A DNA stretch of 64,000 bases from Axinella damicornis (taxonomy: Eukaryota > Porifera > Demospongiae > Axinellida > Axinellidae). The position numbers and the translations under genes are program-made. The notes under the pieces were generated by a model. It was not told where the DNA came from. It ran no database searches and was given only the letters and a program-made list of their open reading frames with translations. Positions 1 to 9,723 of this stretch are shown here, one piece after another. The DNA lies in NCBI GenBank assembly GCA_963931865.1, contig OZ007507.1, forward strand, positions 7,189,148 through 7,253,147, in the 5' to 3' direction. The stretch's first letter is position 1. Every line of letters begins with the position of its first letter.

Positions 1-258
1 ATGTTCATCAAAACGCATAGTGGCAGGGGCTCCCCATACATTATCTATTGCACTAGTACTGGACACTGCACAATCTTCCCCCAAAATGACGGTGGTAGAA
101 TTTCCCGTACAGGCTTGTGTCTGACATCAGAAGGATCTACAGAGATAGAGGTAATAGATGCAGACTTCAGCTTTTTCATATCTCAAATAGTTTGGAAGTA
201 ATCCAAAGAAACATACAAAAAATGGTAGAATTTTAGCCAAATTCTGCATTATCAACAC
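1..258. other. 3' flank of the Ginger-like gene
   Basis: This stretch follows the protease stop codon on the minus strand. An open frame on the plus strand (1-201) has no recognisable motif and is probably chance. It may hold the 3' untranslated region and element end, but no terminal repeat can be identified because the window starts here. Confidence 0.3.
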
Positions 259-902
259 CTAAAAAGGTGTGACTTGGTGTGAATGTCCCTGGATTTCTCC
301 ATATGCCTGGTCAAAGTTCAGTTTTGATACATCATCACCAAGTGCTAGATGGACTGCAAACGCAATTGCACAGAGTCCACAGTCAGTGACTCCATTCTGC
401 TGCTGCACATTTGGTAACTCAAGATACAAAGTGGGTGGGTAAATGGTATCTCCATACTCATCTTCTGTGCTCACTAGTAACTTGTAGATTAAAGCTAACT
501 GGTGAGTGAGGGATGAATTCAGTTCACCACCTGAAAACTTGCTGTCATAGACAGCAACACTCTGCCAATGCTGCTCGAAGTCACCCAGTGGCCAGGTTCT
601 CGAACATGATGAATCTGGATGGCCTCATGTTGAACTGGTGTGAAACCATCCGTCTCCGAGAGTAGAGTTGATTGTAGGCCATTTAGTTGAGGGAATTGCT
701 TTTGTAGCAACTTCTGGGCCAGATGCATGTGTTCATCATCAAGCTCCTCTCCGTTCACCAGGATCTCCTTCATTTGTGCTGAGAACTTCAGTGCCTTTGT
801 CTTGCCATTGCCATCTCTTCGTTTCTTCTGTGGTGGTTCACTTGAGCTGCTGTTTGAATCACCCTTTCGCTTTAGTGGACAGTCTTTCTCGTCTGCTTTT
901 GA
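259..902 (-). CDS. Exon 5: basic linker and Ulp1-like cysteine protease domain
   Basis: From the acceptor TTTATAG the frame encodes a Lys/Arg/Ser-rich linker with PPQKKRRDG, a probable nuclear localisation signal. A C48-like protease follows: GHWVTSS supplies the histidine, VYDSKFSGG the aspartate, and QQNGVTDCGLC the conserved glutamine and nucleophilic cysteine. The histidine lies in the frame ending at 519. The aspartate and cysteine lie in the next frame, ending at 259, so there is an indel at about 550-575. Ulp1/SENP-like proteases cleave SUMO-like conjugates and are carried by several eukaryotic transposons; the role here is unknown. The C-terminus matches the usual domain end. Confidence 0.62.
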
Positions 903-999
903 CTATAAAGTAATGAAGGTATGGGAGATCACATTTCTGTTTAATATTAATAACGGACATGCACTTTTACTATAATTATAATTATATACAACAACTAAC

Positions 1000-1215
1000 C
1001 TTCGACTCCTCTGCCTTTTCGTTTGGCTCCAACCACAGTTTAAGTCTGTGGCAGTTGTAGGCATTCTTCAATAGTTTTCCCTTTTCATCTCTTAGTCTGA
1101 ACCTGCCTTTCCCGAGATCCTCTGCGATGATGTAGGGTCCTCTGAATTGCACATCCAGCTTCCCACCTTTCCGTCCCTCATTCGCCATTTCCTGGACCAG
1201 CACTTTGTTGTCAAC
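1000..1215 (-). CDS. Exon 4: GPY/F-like integrase C-terminal module
   Basis: The acceptor TTTCAG at 1216-1221 leads into VDNKVLVQEMANEG, and the GPY signature appears as FRGPYIIAEDLGKGRFRLRD. This is the chromodomain-position GPY/F module of gypsy integrases and Ginger1 transposases, thought to help multimerisation and DNA binding. The frame is open for 72 codons and ends at a probable donor, AAG then GTTAGT. Confidence 0.65.
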
Positions 1216-1289
1216 CTGAAACAATTTTGTTTATAATTATATCTACAACTGGCATTTAAATTTATACAAAATATATAGATATCTCTTAC

Positions 1290-2034
1290 CTGCAGCGCAG
1301 TTCTCCCATTGTGCTTGGCACATACTGTTGCTTCTGCTTCTCCTGTGCCTTGAGTACATTGTCTCGAGCTTGGTCATGGATTTTTTTTTGAAACTCAATC
1401 ATCTTCCCCACCTTCTCATCTAGAGGAGCTCCTGTGTGTTGTCCTCTCTTTTGGAATCAGTGAGGGTGATGTCTATAGGAAGCCTAGCTTCCCGTCCATA
1501 CATCAAAAAAAATGGTGTATACTTCGTCGAAGCTTGTCTGCTTGTACGGTAAGCGAACAGGACGTTGTCAAGTAGCTGATCCCAATCATCTTCATTCTCA
1601 TTGACCAGCTTCTGCAGTGCTGCTTTGAGGGTTTGGTTCATCCTTTCATCCAGTCCGTTGGACTGTGGATGATATGCAGCTGTCACTCGATGCCGAAACC
1701 CGGTGAGCTCTTCCAATCTGTTGATGACCTGATTGCAGAATTCTCTTCCCTGATCTGAAATGATTTCCTCTGGACATCCATGGCGGAAGATCATCTTGTA
1801 CAGAAAATCAGCAACATGACTGGCCTCTTTTGTGGGGATTGGCATAGCTTCTGCCCACTTTGAGAAGTAGTCTGTCAGTGTAATACAGTAGCGGTTGCCA
1901 CTACTACTGACAGGCAGCTGAATCAAGTCGATCCCCACCTTATTCCAGGTATCAGAGACAGGAATGGGGTGTAGGGATGGTGCTGGCTTGTCGAACTTTC
2001 TCTTGGACCTCTGGCAAACTTCACAGTGCTTCAC
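1290..2034 (-). CDS. Exon 3: DDE integrase core
   Basis: After the acceptor CCATAG the frame begins VKHCEVCQRSK, supplying the CxxC half of the zinc finger. The catalytic triad is intact: D36 in GIDLIQLP, D94 in ISDQGREF and E130 in HPQSNGLDERMNQT, giving D-57-D-35-E spacing as in Ty3/gypsy and Ginger integrases. The uninterrupted frame ends at a stop at 1420. The expected continuation (DEKVGKMIEFQKKIHDQARD) is readable one frame over, then shifts again near 1315 before the donor GTAAGAG. The enzyme would cut and join element ends in the nucleus. The two frameshifts separate the core from the C-terminal modules. Confidence 0.75.
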
Positions 2035-2158
2035 CTATGGAATGAAAATTGAACAGTCAGTGGTGCAGAAACTAACTATATACTCTTAGACATAGACAGA
2101 TTGCATGTATGCAGAATGCATCTGCTTTGAATTGGCTTTTCTACAGGAGTTCGCTTAC

Positions 2159-2305
2159 CCATTCCTCACTGTCATAAATGCCCCTCCAGTAGTAACGTGC
2201 TGCAATCTTGTCAATGGTCCTGTCTCGTCCAAAATGGCAGCCTCCAACCCTATCATCATGACAGGCTTCCAATATTCTTGTCTTTGACACTCTGTCTCTG
2301 ATAAC
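2159..2305 (-). CDS. Exon 2: first half of the integrase HHCC zinc finger
   Basis: The exon is 147 bp (49 codons), bounded by ...TGTCAG upstream and GTAAGC downstream. It encodes the two histidines of the HHCC finger in the context ACHDD..GGCHFG, followed by ARYYWRGIYDSEEW. The two cysteines lie in exon 3, so the intron splits the finger. The reading frame is open throughout and phase 0 at both ends. Confidence 0.72.
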
Positions 2306-2403
2306 CTGACATGGAGGATAAATTTAATAGTACATTACACAGTGCAGTATCATCCGCTCCCCTTGCATACGCCCAATGACAGTAAAGATTATTAAACACG
2401 TAC

Positions 2404-2615
2404 CTGCCGAAGTCTCTGCTCGCCACCCTTCACACTTTGCTTGTAGCGTAGGACGCCATCAACAAGCAGAAACTTTTTTGCTCGTTTCCGAATGACACCT
2501 TTCTCAACCTTCGTCGCTGTTTCGGGGTATATTCCGCTAGCTAAATATCTTGCACTTCATCGTAGACCTTGATCTCATCCGAACCGTCCGCCGTTCCAAG
2601 TTCGATCTCCGCCAT
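2404..2615 (-). CDS. Exon 1: N-terminus before the integrase zinc finger
   Basis: The ATG at 2615-2613 opens a short acidic frame (starts MAEIELGTADGSDEI) that meets TAG at 2543-2541. One base out of phase the sequence continues as a typical pre-integrase segment (KRAKKFLLVDGVLRYK), so a single-base indel near 2545 is likely. The exon ends CAG followed by GTACGT. In Ty3/gypsy and Ginger integrases a 'KKFLL.DG.LY.K' stretch precedes the HHCC finger, which fits. Start choice rests on this being the first in-frame ATG after a non-coding stretch. Confidence 0.6.
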
Positions 2616-4193
2616 CCTCTGTTATTGTGACTAGTAGCGCATTGCAAGCTTCTTTAAATACATTTTCCATGACTGACACCTTCTGATAAGGTCACTATAG
2701 GTTCAGCAATGCCTAGCTTTGATTCGCTGGTATACGTTCTGAACGGTTCAGCTGTACCGTAACGGGCGAATTTTTTTTTTGGACGTACTTCCGACTTAGT
2801 CTCTGGCAGATCCATCAACTACGCATGCGCTAAACCGTAACCCAACCCTAACCACACCCACAAATTTGCAATTTGAACGTGCAGCACAAGGAGCTTGGAG
2901 CGGACGAGTGTTTGGTAGCAGAGACAGAAGGAGCTGGTGTTTGCTGAGTCTCCATGAACTTGGCCTGGACCCCAAACTAAACTTGGAACCCCTCAACTAC
3001 CTTAGCCATTCATTTGTCTATTTAGTTTTTTGTACTGCATCAGTACATGTATACAGCTACTACCATGCTCATGTACACATGATGAGCTCAATCAAAGTGT
3101 TTGCAAACAGTCCTGTATGCATCTTCAATTTCTTCAGCCACCCACACTGGCCAAAACGCTGCTTGCTGCTTTACGTCGTACTCCAGGTAGCTAGTAGATT
3201 GGTGCCAGTCAACAAGCCATCTGTGTAAAGATGAAATTCATGAGAAAATGAATCAGCTAGAATGGAGTAGGTCCCTATATAACGTTCTGAAAGGGGTGTC
3301 CCACGTAGGTTGTGATACATTTGCACAGTATATCGATATCCCTGAGGCATGCATAACTGTGCACGTGCATGTGGATTCGCCATCACCCCCCTCCAACTTG
3401 ATTAGCCATAGGTGGGGTGCTTTAGCACCGACTAGAGGGAGTGGCAATGTGACAAGATCACATACACTGTAATTTCTTTTGTTCTACGATTCAAGTTCTC
3501 CATGGGAGAAGCGGGGAGAAGGCTGCTCTGCACTTTCAAATAATGCATCCCAAACACAGTAGAGAACTTCCAGCGACTTACTTAGCTTAGTCTGGTACCA
3601 GACTTTCGCTCACGGCAGAGGAGTTTGGTCGACGACTAGCCTCGTACCCAGACCTTCAATCGCGGGGGGAAGGCCTGGTACACACTGTTTGTGCATGCGT
3701 TTAATTTAAATGTGAATATTACGTCAATTCTAATTGTGACGTTTGCGAATGGGTTGGGCTTAACTGTGCGTAAACACACCCGCGTACACGTGCATGAGGC
3801 TCACAACAAGCACACCACAGCTCTTTCCACTGTCTACAAGTCCCTTCTTGTAGCTAGTCCATGAGGAAAGGGAGTGCTTGGTAGCACAGGCTCTTGCCAT
3901 AGCCAGTAGGTAGCTAGCCACATGAACACGTCGCTGCCTTCGTACACAGCTCTCACGGAGGAGCGCTGCTCATCTTTCACAGTAATCCGTGTCATTTTCA
4001 GCCTTCGCAAAGCATAGGAAAGAGCCTCAGAGAAACTACTACCACCGGAACTTTTGCACGCCATGATTGCTACTCGTCGTTGGTTGGGAAAAAAACACCG
4101 TATATGGAAGCACTGTGGTCCACAGCTACTTATCAGCCACCTCAGAACAAGTCATATATGGGCAGTCGACCAGACGACTCCGCTGTGCGCGAG
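2616..4193. other. No recognisable gene
   Basis: Upstream of the Ginger-like gene I see only short open frames on both strands without known motifs. A fragment at about 3639-3690 (TAGCCTCGTACCCAGAC, then GGAAGGCCTGG) resembles an end of the TAGCC-terminated MITE family seen later. Three CCCTAA-like bases groups near 2836 are not a telomere array. Confidence 0.4.
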
Positions 4194-4292
4194 TGTGGTG
4201 ACCGAGATTATACTTCAACTGAGATTATACTACCGGTGACCGAGATTATACTACAACTACACGGTGTGGTGACCGAGATTATACTTCAACTA
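4194..4292. repeat. Short tandem repeat, GTGACCGAGATTATACT unit
   Basis: The core GTGACCGAGATTATACT occurs three times and GAGATTATACT once more, in units of roughly 20-35 bp with variable tails (TTCAACT, ACAACTACACGGTGT). It ends about 100 bp before the first segmental duplication begins. Confidence 0.7.
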
Positions 4293-4499
4293 CATTATTG
4301 TATACTGAGCACAATATGTAATTTGCAGCATCACTGAGAATATCAGCGAATGCAGACTTATCTACCGGACTCAACTACCAGTCGATCATGAGAGTGATTT
4401 TGTCGCACCTATGCCCGACCGGCAACCTTGGAGCGTACTGGTGGATGCAATCAGAGTCTGATCGGGTGAAAGCAATCCCGGAGTACAATTCTGAAGGGT

Positions 4500-4945
4500 G
4501 AGCTTGCCCAGCCAGAATGCACCGGCTGCCAGGAGTGTGGAGGCTATTTTCGAACGGTTCTACAACAGTTCTGACTATACCATCCGATGATCGCGATCGC
4601 TACCACGTACTGACCAATTTTAGTACTGAACTCACCTTGGTGGTGGAGATACAAGCGCTTTTGTCTTCCCGTCAGCTGCCGAGCGCTCTCACCAACTTGC
4701 CGTTCACATTAGATATAGCTCCAGCTCTAATCAAAGACCCACAAAAGGTTCGGATTGACCACACAGTTGTGATCACTGTCGTTCACCGATGATTATGTTC
4801 TGAAACTCACGATGTGAGCGCTGTTGGTCTCGCCATTGATTGCTAGCTGACTCGTTATTGACTGAGCATGAATGGTCGTCATATGACATGCGTTAATTGG
4901 GACGAGCTGCTTGCACTACCAGTAGTGCAGTTGCCACCCGAAACA
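4500..4945. repeat. Dispersed repeat family C member at the head of C1
   Basis: This segment is related to 21533-22077, 25653-26178, 52721-53320 and 58204-58721. Shared features are GCGTTAATTGG, CACACAGTTGTGATCACTGT-like text and an end of the form GCACTACCAGTAGTGCAGTTGCC. It recurs in C2 and C3. A 63-codon minus-strand frame across 4879-5070 is kept in all three copies but has no known motif and sits in repeat DNA. Confidence 0.5.
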
Positions 4946-6126
4946 AAAGTAAATGACTGTGGTAACATGGCAATGATGGCACCAGTTGGTCTGATGTGAA
5001 AGTTCATTGCTTGTATACTATGTCTTAAGTTTAGGCAAACTGGGGGCATAACCTTAAGTTGTGCCTGCAAGAAGGATCAGTAAACTACTGCCTTGAATAG
5101 CGCAACAAACTACATCTTGTGGGTTTTTCAATAAGCATCCTATCCTGTGCTCAGCATGATAATGTCCGGGACCAAGTGCATTGCATGCTGGACTCACACT
5201 TGCTTGAAGTGGGAGTAGTTGTTGTTGTAGTTTGCAAATGCTGGTGGTGGGAATGGCCAGGGAACAAGGCTATAAAAATACCACCTTCATTACACCCTGG
5301 AGTAGTCTATCGAGCTACGTAGAAGCGAGAAGGCCTGGGTATGATACTAATCATTACTGTGAGCTTCACGATTCCCAGAGTGGGAATACGACTGAACAGC
5401 AGGCCACACACACACCATTTGAGTATGTAGAAGTTTAATAATGTCCTTTGATATGATTTGAGCGGGCACTTTTCCATATAATTCCCTGTTAACGCTTCAG
5501 CTGCCGCTCTCAGCCACCACCTCAACTCGGAATAGACATTCATTACACGGCATATTTATCCCCTACCAGCAGTGTAATATCACACAAACAGACTCCTGTT
5601 ATCCTCAAATTCACAAAAATGTACCTTACCAAAACTTAGTCCAAAACTACTATTTTCTATAAAAATACTGCTACCAAATTGGCATTGCTCAATGAGATAC
5701 ATAGTAGTTAGGCCTTCACAAAGCTCTATCCGCATGGTGGTAATAACTTGCACAAGCCGCGTGACTTCACTGGCGCCGGCGCCATGCATGCTGCGCTGGC
5801 CAATTAGGTACCGCGTGCCAGCGCGGACTTTACCGCGAAATAAATGTAATATTAACAGAGACCGCGTACTTCGCGCGAAGTGCAAGAAATGAATTATGAG
5901 ACCACAGGAAATTGGGAAACACATTCACGAGACTTGCACGGCTTTACATTAGCTTCCAAGAATTTTCACACCCACTTGAGAGTCCGTACTAGTGCAAATC
6001 TCAAAACAAGTTGAGGGCAAATAACATCAAAAGTCAACACAAGTTTCAGTGAAACCAAACAGCTCCCATGCCCAAAAGCTCTATTTTGAGGCCCTGGATA
6101 GTTAAAAGGTTGGCCAAACCCCTTCC

Positions 6127-6395
6127 ACCCAAGGGTTGTTCACGCCAATCAGCACCATACTTAGAGCTGCGACAGGCGATCATGATCCCGTATACAGTGG
6201 ATGTAGGTGTGGCTTACCGTATTATTCCATAAACTAACACACAGTCACGGTGGGTTTTTGTCAATGGTCACAGGGTCACTGGCAGTTTAGCAGCGTGGTC
6301 ACACGGTCACAGGCAGTTTTCAGATGGTCCAGGGTCGCAGCTCAAAGTACGGTGCGTACTGGAGTGACCACCCCTTGCCACACTCTTGCCCAATC
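6127..6395. mobile_element. MITE-like element with AGAGCTGCGAC inverted ends
   Basis: The left arm reads CAGCACCATACTTAGAGCTGCGAC, of which the inverted counterpart GTCGCAGCTCAAAGTACGGTG lies about 200 bp to the right, each followed outward by a GTGACCACC/GTTCACGCC-like end. The interior is rich in GGTCAC/GTGACC words. C2 (about 28911-29150) and C3 (about 61370-61610) hold the same element, and diverged relatives lie at 21180-21450, 22240-22400 and 24440-24750. No coding capacity. Confidence 0.5.
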
Positions 6396-7228
6396 CCCTG
6401 ATTCCCACAAAAAGTAGTTCACAAATGCATCACGTAGTGACTTCAACTAGGGCTGAGCAATAATATTGTTGTAAAAAACGTGCCAGGTAGGAGGGGCGCA
6501 ATATGCCGATTGATTTTTGCAAATCGTCTCCTGAAGCTCACTTGAGACCTGGCTCTCTCCCTGCAAACAGCCTGGACTGGTTGTTCAAAGCATAATTGCA
6601 AACGAATTCTCATATCGGATCCGGTGTGCAAATCATATCCACGAATTTCTTTTCTCTTTTTTGAGATGGCAGAAAGCTCTTACCACTTGGTGGTTCCACA
6701 AGTATGGCACTATACTAGCAGGTAGTGTTACTGTATGATCTATTAGCAACAGCTTCTCAACAGGCTATATGAGTCACAGCAATGTGATTACTGCAAGCAA
6801 ACTTCCCCAAGATGACCCACGATAACATTGCGAGTAACAATGATCTACACTATATCTACACGAATCACTCTGAAAACCAGCCTTCTGCCTTTACCAACCA
6901 GTAATGGTAATGCAAATAATTATGTGTTGTGCTTCATGATTTCACATCCAGCAAAGTCCATGTGAGCAGAAGGGTCAGACAGGGAGAGGTAGGTGGATGG
7001 GTGCACCTGATGGGTGAACACAGCATGCCTGTCTCTCGGCTTGGTGGGCTGTTTCACTTGTCTTAAGCGTAAATGTGCCCAGAAATCAGTCCTCTCACCT
7101 TGTATAGCCAGTGTTCAAAGCATTTTTCCGCTAGGGGGAGTTAGTAATGCCTGAGCATCTTGAACAAATATTCATTAATAGTGGGTGTACGGTCTGGTGT
7201 TCAGTTTGGAGGATACAAACTCAACAAA

Positions 7229-7470
7229 CTTTGAAACCAAAAGACTGACCCCCAATGTCTACGGTTGGTAAAAAGAATTGAACTTGCGCACTTGCTACAC
7301 GAGGAGCTGATGAGTTTCCACCTAACGTGTCTACACGAATCACTCTGGACTTTGAAACCAAAAGACTGACCCCCAATGTCTACGGTTGGTAAAGAGAATT
7401 GAACTTGCGCACTTGCTACACGAGGAGCTGATGAGTTTCCACCTAACGTATGCAGTAGAGAATAGGCTGG
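7229..7470. repeat. 121-bp tandem duplication
   Basis: CTTTGAAACCAAAAGACTGA recurs at 7229 and 7350, and the two units are nearly identical. The same pair is in C3 (first unit at about 62456). C2 has lost it, and a single diverged unit stands alone at 46320-46440. The long minus-strand frames here arise from the duplication and are not supported as genes. Confidence 0.8.
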
Positions 7471-7935
7471 TAGTGCATACACTACAGAGTAGTGCAATTG
7501 CAGTGGGTGGATACATAATTTTAAATCTGGGATGGATGACGAATGAATGCAAAATAAAGCTATGAGGCAAAGGTGTCTCTACATACGTATTATCCTAGCA
7601 TAAATGTGGCAAATCGTAGTCAGTTTACTGCTACCAAAAAGCTCAATGAGATACATAGTGTGAAAACACTGCGCCTTCACAAAGCTCTATTCCCATGCTG
7701 GCAACCTAGTCCTAACTGCTATTCTTGCTAAAATGCTGCTACCAAAACTGGCATCGCTCAATGAGACAAACACTACCTAGTTAGTTAGGCCTTCACAAAG
7801 CATGGTGGTACTTGCACAAGCCACTTGACTTCACTGGTGCCGTGTGTGCATCCATGCTGTGCTGGGTAATTATATAAGTATCGCGTGCACATTACCGTGA
7901 AAGAAATATAATATTTAAAGAGACCGCGTACTTCG

Positions 7936-8301
7936 TAGCCTCGTACCCAGGCCCACACGCGGAATGCGGAAGAGGGCCTGGTGACACTTGGCAAAATCCC
8001 TGTATGTACACAGTCAGCATAACTGCATAAGCAATTACATTCCTTACTTTGCTGCATTCGAAATTACGCGGAAGGTAGCTGTTGGTGATGGCAAAGTAGA
8101 AAGGCCTTGCCAAGGAGCGACCAGAGGTGAGTTTGAAGGGTTTTATCAAACGGCTACATGTTTCAAGGGTATAAAATGTAATAATATTATTACTATGCAA
8201 TAATTGGCAATGGACGAACATGATTTGCCTACCAGAAATGAGCTCAGCACATATGGGATTTGCCAAGTGTTACCAGGCGTGTGGGCCTGGGAACGAGGCT
8301 A
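7936..8301. mobile_element. TAGCC-ended MITE (family A), C1 first copy
   Basis: The 366-bp element begins TAGCCTCGTACCCAGGCC and ends GGCCTGGGAACGAGGCTA, an imperfect terminal inverted repeat. Flanks are CGTACTTCG on the left and TGTACTTCA on the right, an approximate 9-bp target duplication. The related sequence at 5862 reads through as an uninterrupted site. The interior has no transposase. C3 has the same insertion at 63158-63523. Confidence 0.75.
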
Positions 8302-8548
8302 TGTACTTCATGCAAAGATGCAGGAAATGAATTATATAAGACCACTTGATGAGGAACTCATTCAAGCATGAGGCTTGCATGGCTTTTCATTAGCTTCCAA
8401 GAAATTTCACACCCACTTGAGTCCACTGTAATTGTACAAAGATTTGTACTAGTGCAAAACCAAGTCATTCAAACTGCCCCAAGTGTGCACACCATCTGTC
8501 TGCCTGACGCAAGCTTTGGAGAGAGAGAATAATCCACAGAATAAATTC

Positions 8549-8622
8549 TGGGACCAGCTGGGATTCGAACCCAAGACCTTCTGAGTACTAGTCAGACGCT
8601 CTTACCGCATCTTACCGCATAT
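8549..8622 (-). tRNA. tRNA-Thr(AGT)-like sequence, probably a tRNA-derived repeat
   Basis: On the minus strand the B box GGTTCGAATCC and T arm are intact. An anticodon arm TCTGA-CTAGTAC-TCAGA forms five pairs, with AGT at the anticodon position. The 3' acceptor strand reads TGGTCCCA, but no matching 5' acceptor strand is visible; instead the D-arm side is replaced by repeats of GCGGTAAGA. It lies inside an insert of about 190 bp that C2 lacks. I read it as a tRNA pseudogene or SINE head rather than a working gene. Confidence 0.4.
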
Positions 8623-8822
8623 CCCGCTCTTACCGCATATCCCGGGGATGTCCCAGGGCATCATTGTTTGTGTCGTTATCCTACCCTAACCCTAACCCTG
8701 ACCCATTGTCCCATCCTTAAGGCTCCAGATCAGTAGGACACAGTAGTTACATGTGCATGTCATCAGAATGTGAGTCTGACGGAGAGCATAGCACAACTTA
8801 AGGACACAGATCACACCAGAAG

Positions 8823-9011
8823 TTATGACACTAAAAATATACTCATGCACTTCACAGCGTTGAAGCAGTCTGGCAGATAGGTCCAGGAGCGGTCTCTGTC
8901 TCTGTTGTTGCCACCGAGGATGACTTCCTCGTTCTCTGCTGATGTCAGATCAGTCATGAGTGAGTTTAGTGTTACCGTGTGTAGGCCAGTCAACTTCCCA
9001 TCCTCTGGCAA
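8823..9011 (-). CDS. Possible exon, product unrecognised
   Basis: The minus strand encodes a protein-like stretch containing NEEVILGGNNRDRDRSWTY and LPDCFNAVK. The C2 counterpart (about 32790-32910) keeps this part open with only conservative changes, although a small insertion lies just upstream. The balanced composition looks more like coding sequence than neighbouring repeats, and a CAG precedes it. No family is recognised and flanking exons were not found, so it could equally be a fragment of an old transposon. Confidence 0.2.
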   Translation of the reverse strand: MPEDGKLTGLHTVTLNSLMTDLTSAENEEVILGGNNRDRDRSWTYLPDCFNAVKCMSIFLVS

Positions 9012-9377
9012 TAGCTGAAGCGTCTAACAGGCACATGACTGCATGCAGGACATGTGATGGCTTGAAGTGCTCTCCCCGTCTTCATGAAATGTTTTAGCCA
9101 CTCACCGCCCCACTATAGTCTCCATCATTGCAAGGCCTTGTTGAGGTAGACTGTTCATAGTTCGCATCATCTCAGTCAGACAGACATCGTGATATCAACG
9201 CACGAGCAGGAAGTGAACACAGTTTGGAAATAACGCATGATGCAAGACACGCAAAATACAAGCAGGAAGTGATTTACGGCATGACGTATGATACATATAG
9301 AAACAAATAAATATATGGAAAATTCACAGCAAAGTCTTGCATGCGGGGCTCGCTCACCAATTATTCTCATAATCTGG

Positions 9378-9543
9378 TAGCCAGGACCAGTACATGAAAG
9401 AGTTAGTCTCGCCATCACTGCAAAGCAGAAAGCGGGTCTGGTGTTCAGTGCCATTTCTTGTCACATGGGCAGGGCCAAATGGTGTCATTTTTAGATCAGG
9501 AAGTTGAGTTTCTGATGCATCTTTCATGTACTGGTCCTGGCTA
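9378..9543. mobile_element. Small inverted-repeat element, TAGCCAGGACCAGTACATG ends
   Basis: TAGCCAGGACCAGTACATGA at 9378 is matched by its reverse complement ending at 9543, leaving 166 bp overall. C2 keeps the left end at about 33340 but lost the right arm. A short frame in the interior is not supported as a gene. Confidence 0.65.
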
Positions 9544-9723
9544 CTACACAGCAAGGTTGACAAAAGCTTGAGATGGCCACAAAGTCAATTGGGACAGCAG
9601 AAAACAGGCTGTGAGTCTGCCTGATCGCCTATGGCATTCACGTTCTGCCCTCTGGTTCGAGGTCTCAAATCCGACCGTGCAAGGCCCCGCTCCATGTGAC
9701 AAAGAAACGTTGCTCACAACACC

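Larger units (their letters stand above)
259..2615 (-). pseudogene. Ginger1-like transposon gene: integrase plus Ulp1-like protease, frameshifted
   Basis: Five exons can be followed on the minus strand: 2615-2404, 2305-2159, 2034-1290, 1215-1000 and 902-259. All four introns are short (74-124 bp) with GT-AG ends and phase 0. The product would run: short acidic N-terminus, HHCC zinc finger, DDE integrase core, GPY/F-like module, basic linker, Ulp1 (C48) cysteine protease. No reverse transcriptase lies upstream; the frame starts just before the zinc finger. That order, without pol, is known from Ginger1 DNA transposons, which use a gypsy-like integrase as transposase. Frameshifts at about 2545, 1430, 1315 and 560 break the frame, so this copy is dead or the assembly carries indel errors. 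Alternatives are a domesticated integrase gene or a gypsy LTR element that has lost its 5' part. Terminal inverted repeats were not found; the 3' end may lie beyond base 1. Confidence 0.72.

Noticed and set aside
4879..5070. 63-codon minus-strand frame kept identical in all three copies
   Set aside because: Identity follows from the recent duplication, not selection. The diverged relative at 47765-47870 does not keep it, and there is no motif.
7201..7570. Two overlapping minus-strand frames with a repeated peptide
   Set aside because: The repetition comes from the 121-bp tandem duplication; flanking sequence is repeat, and a single-unit relative at 46320 is not open.
8685..8702. CCCTAA repeats as interstitial telomere sequence
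   Set aside because: Only two to three units occur, within the tRNA-like insert, and the same words recur at 63903. This is too short for a telomere relic.
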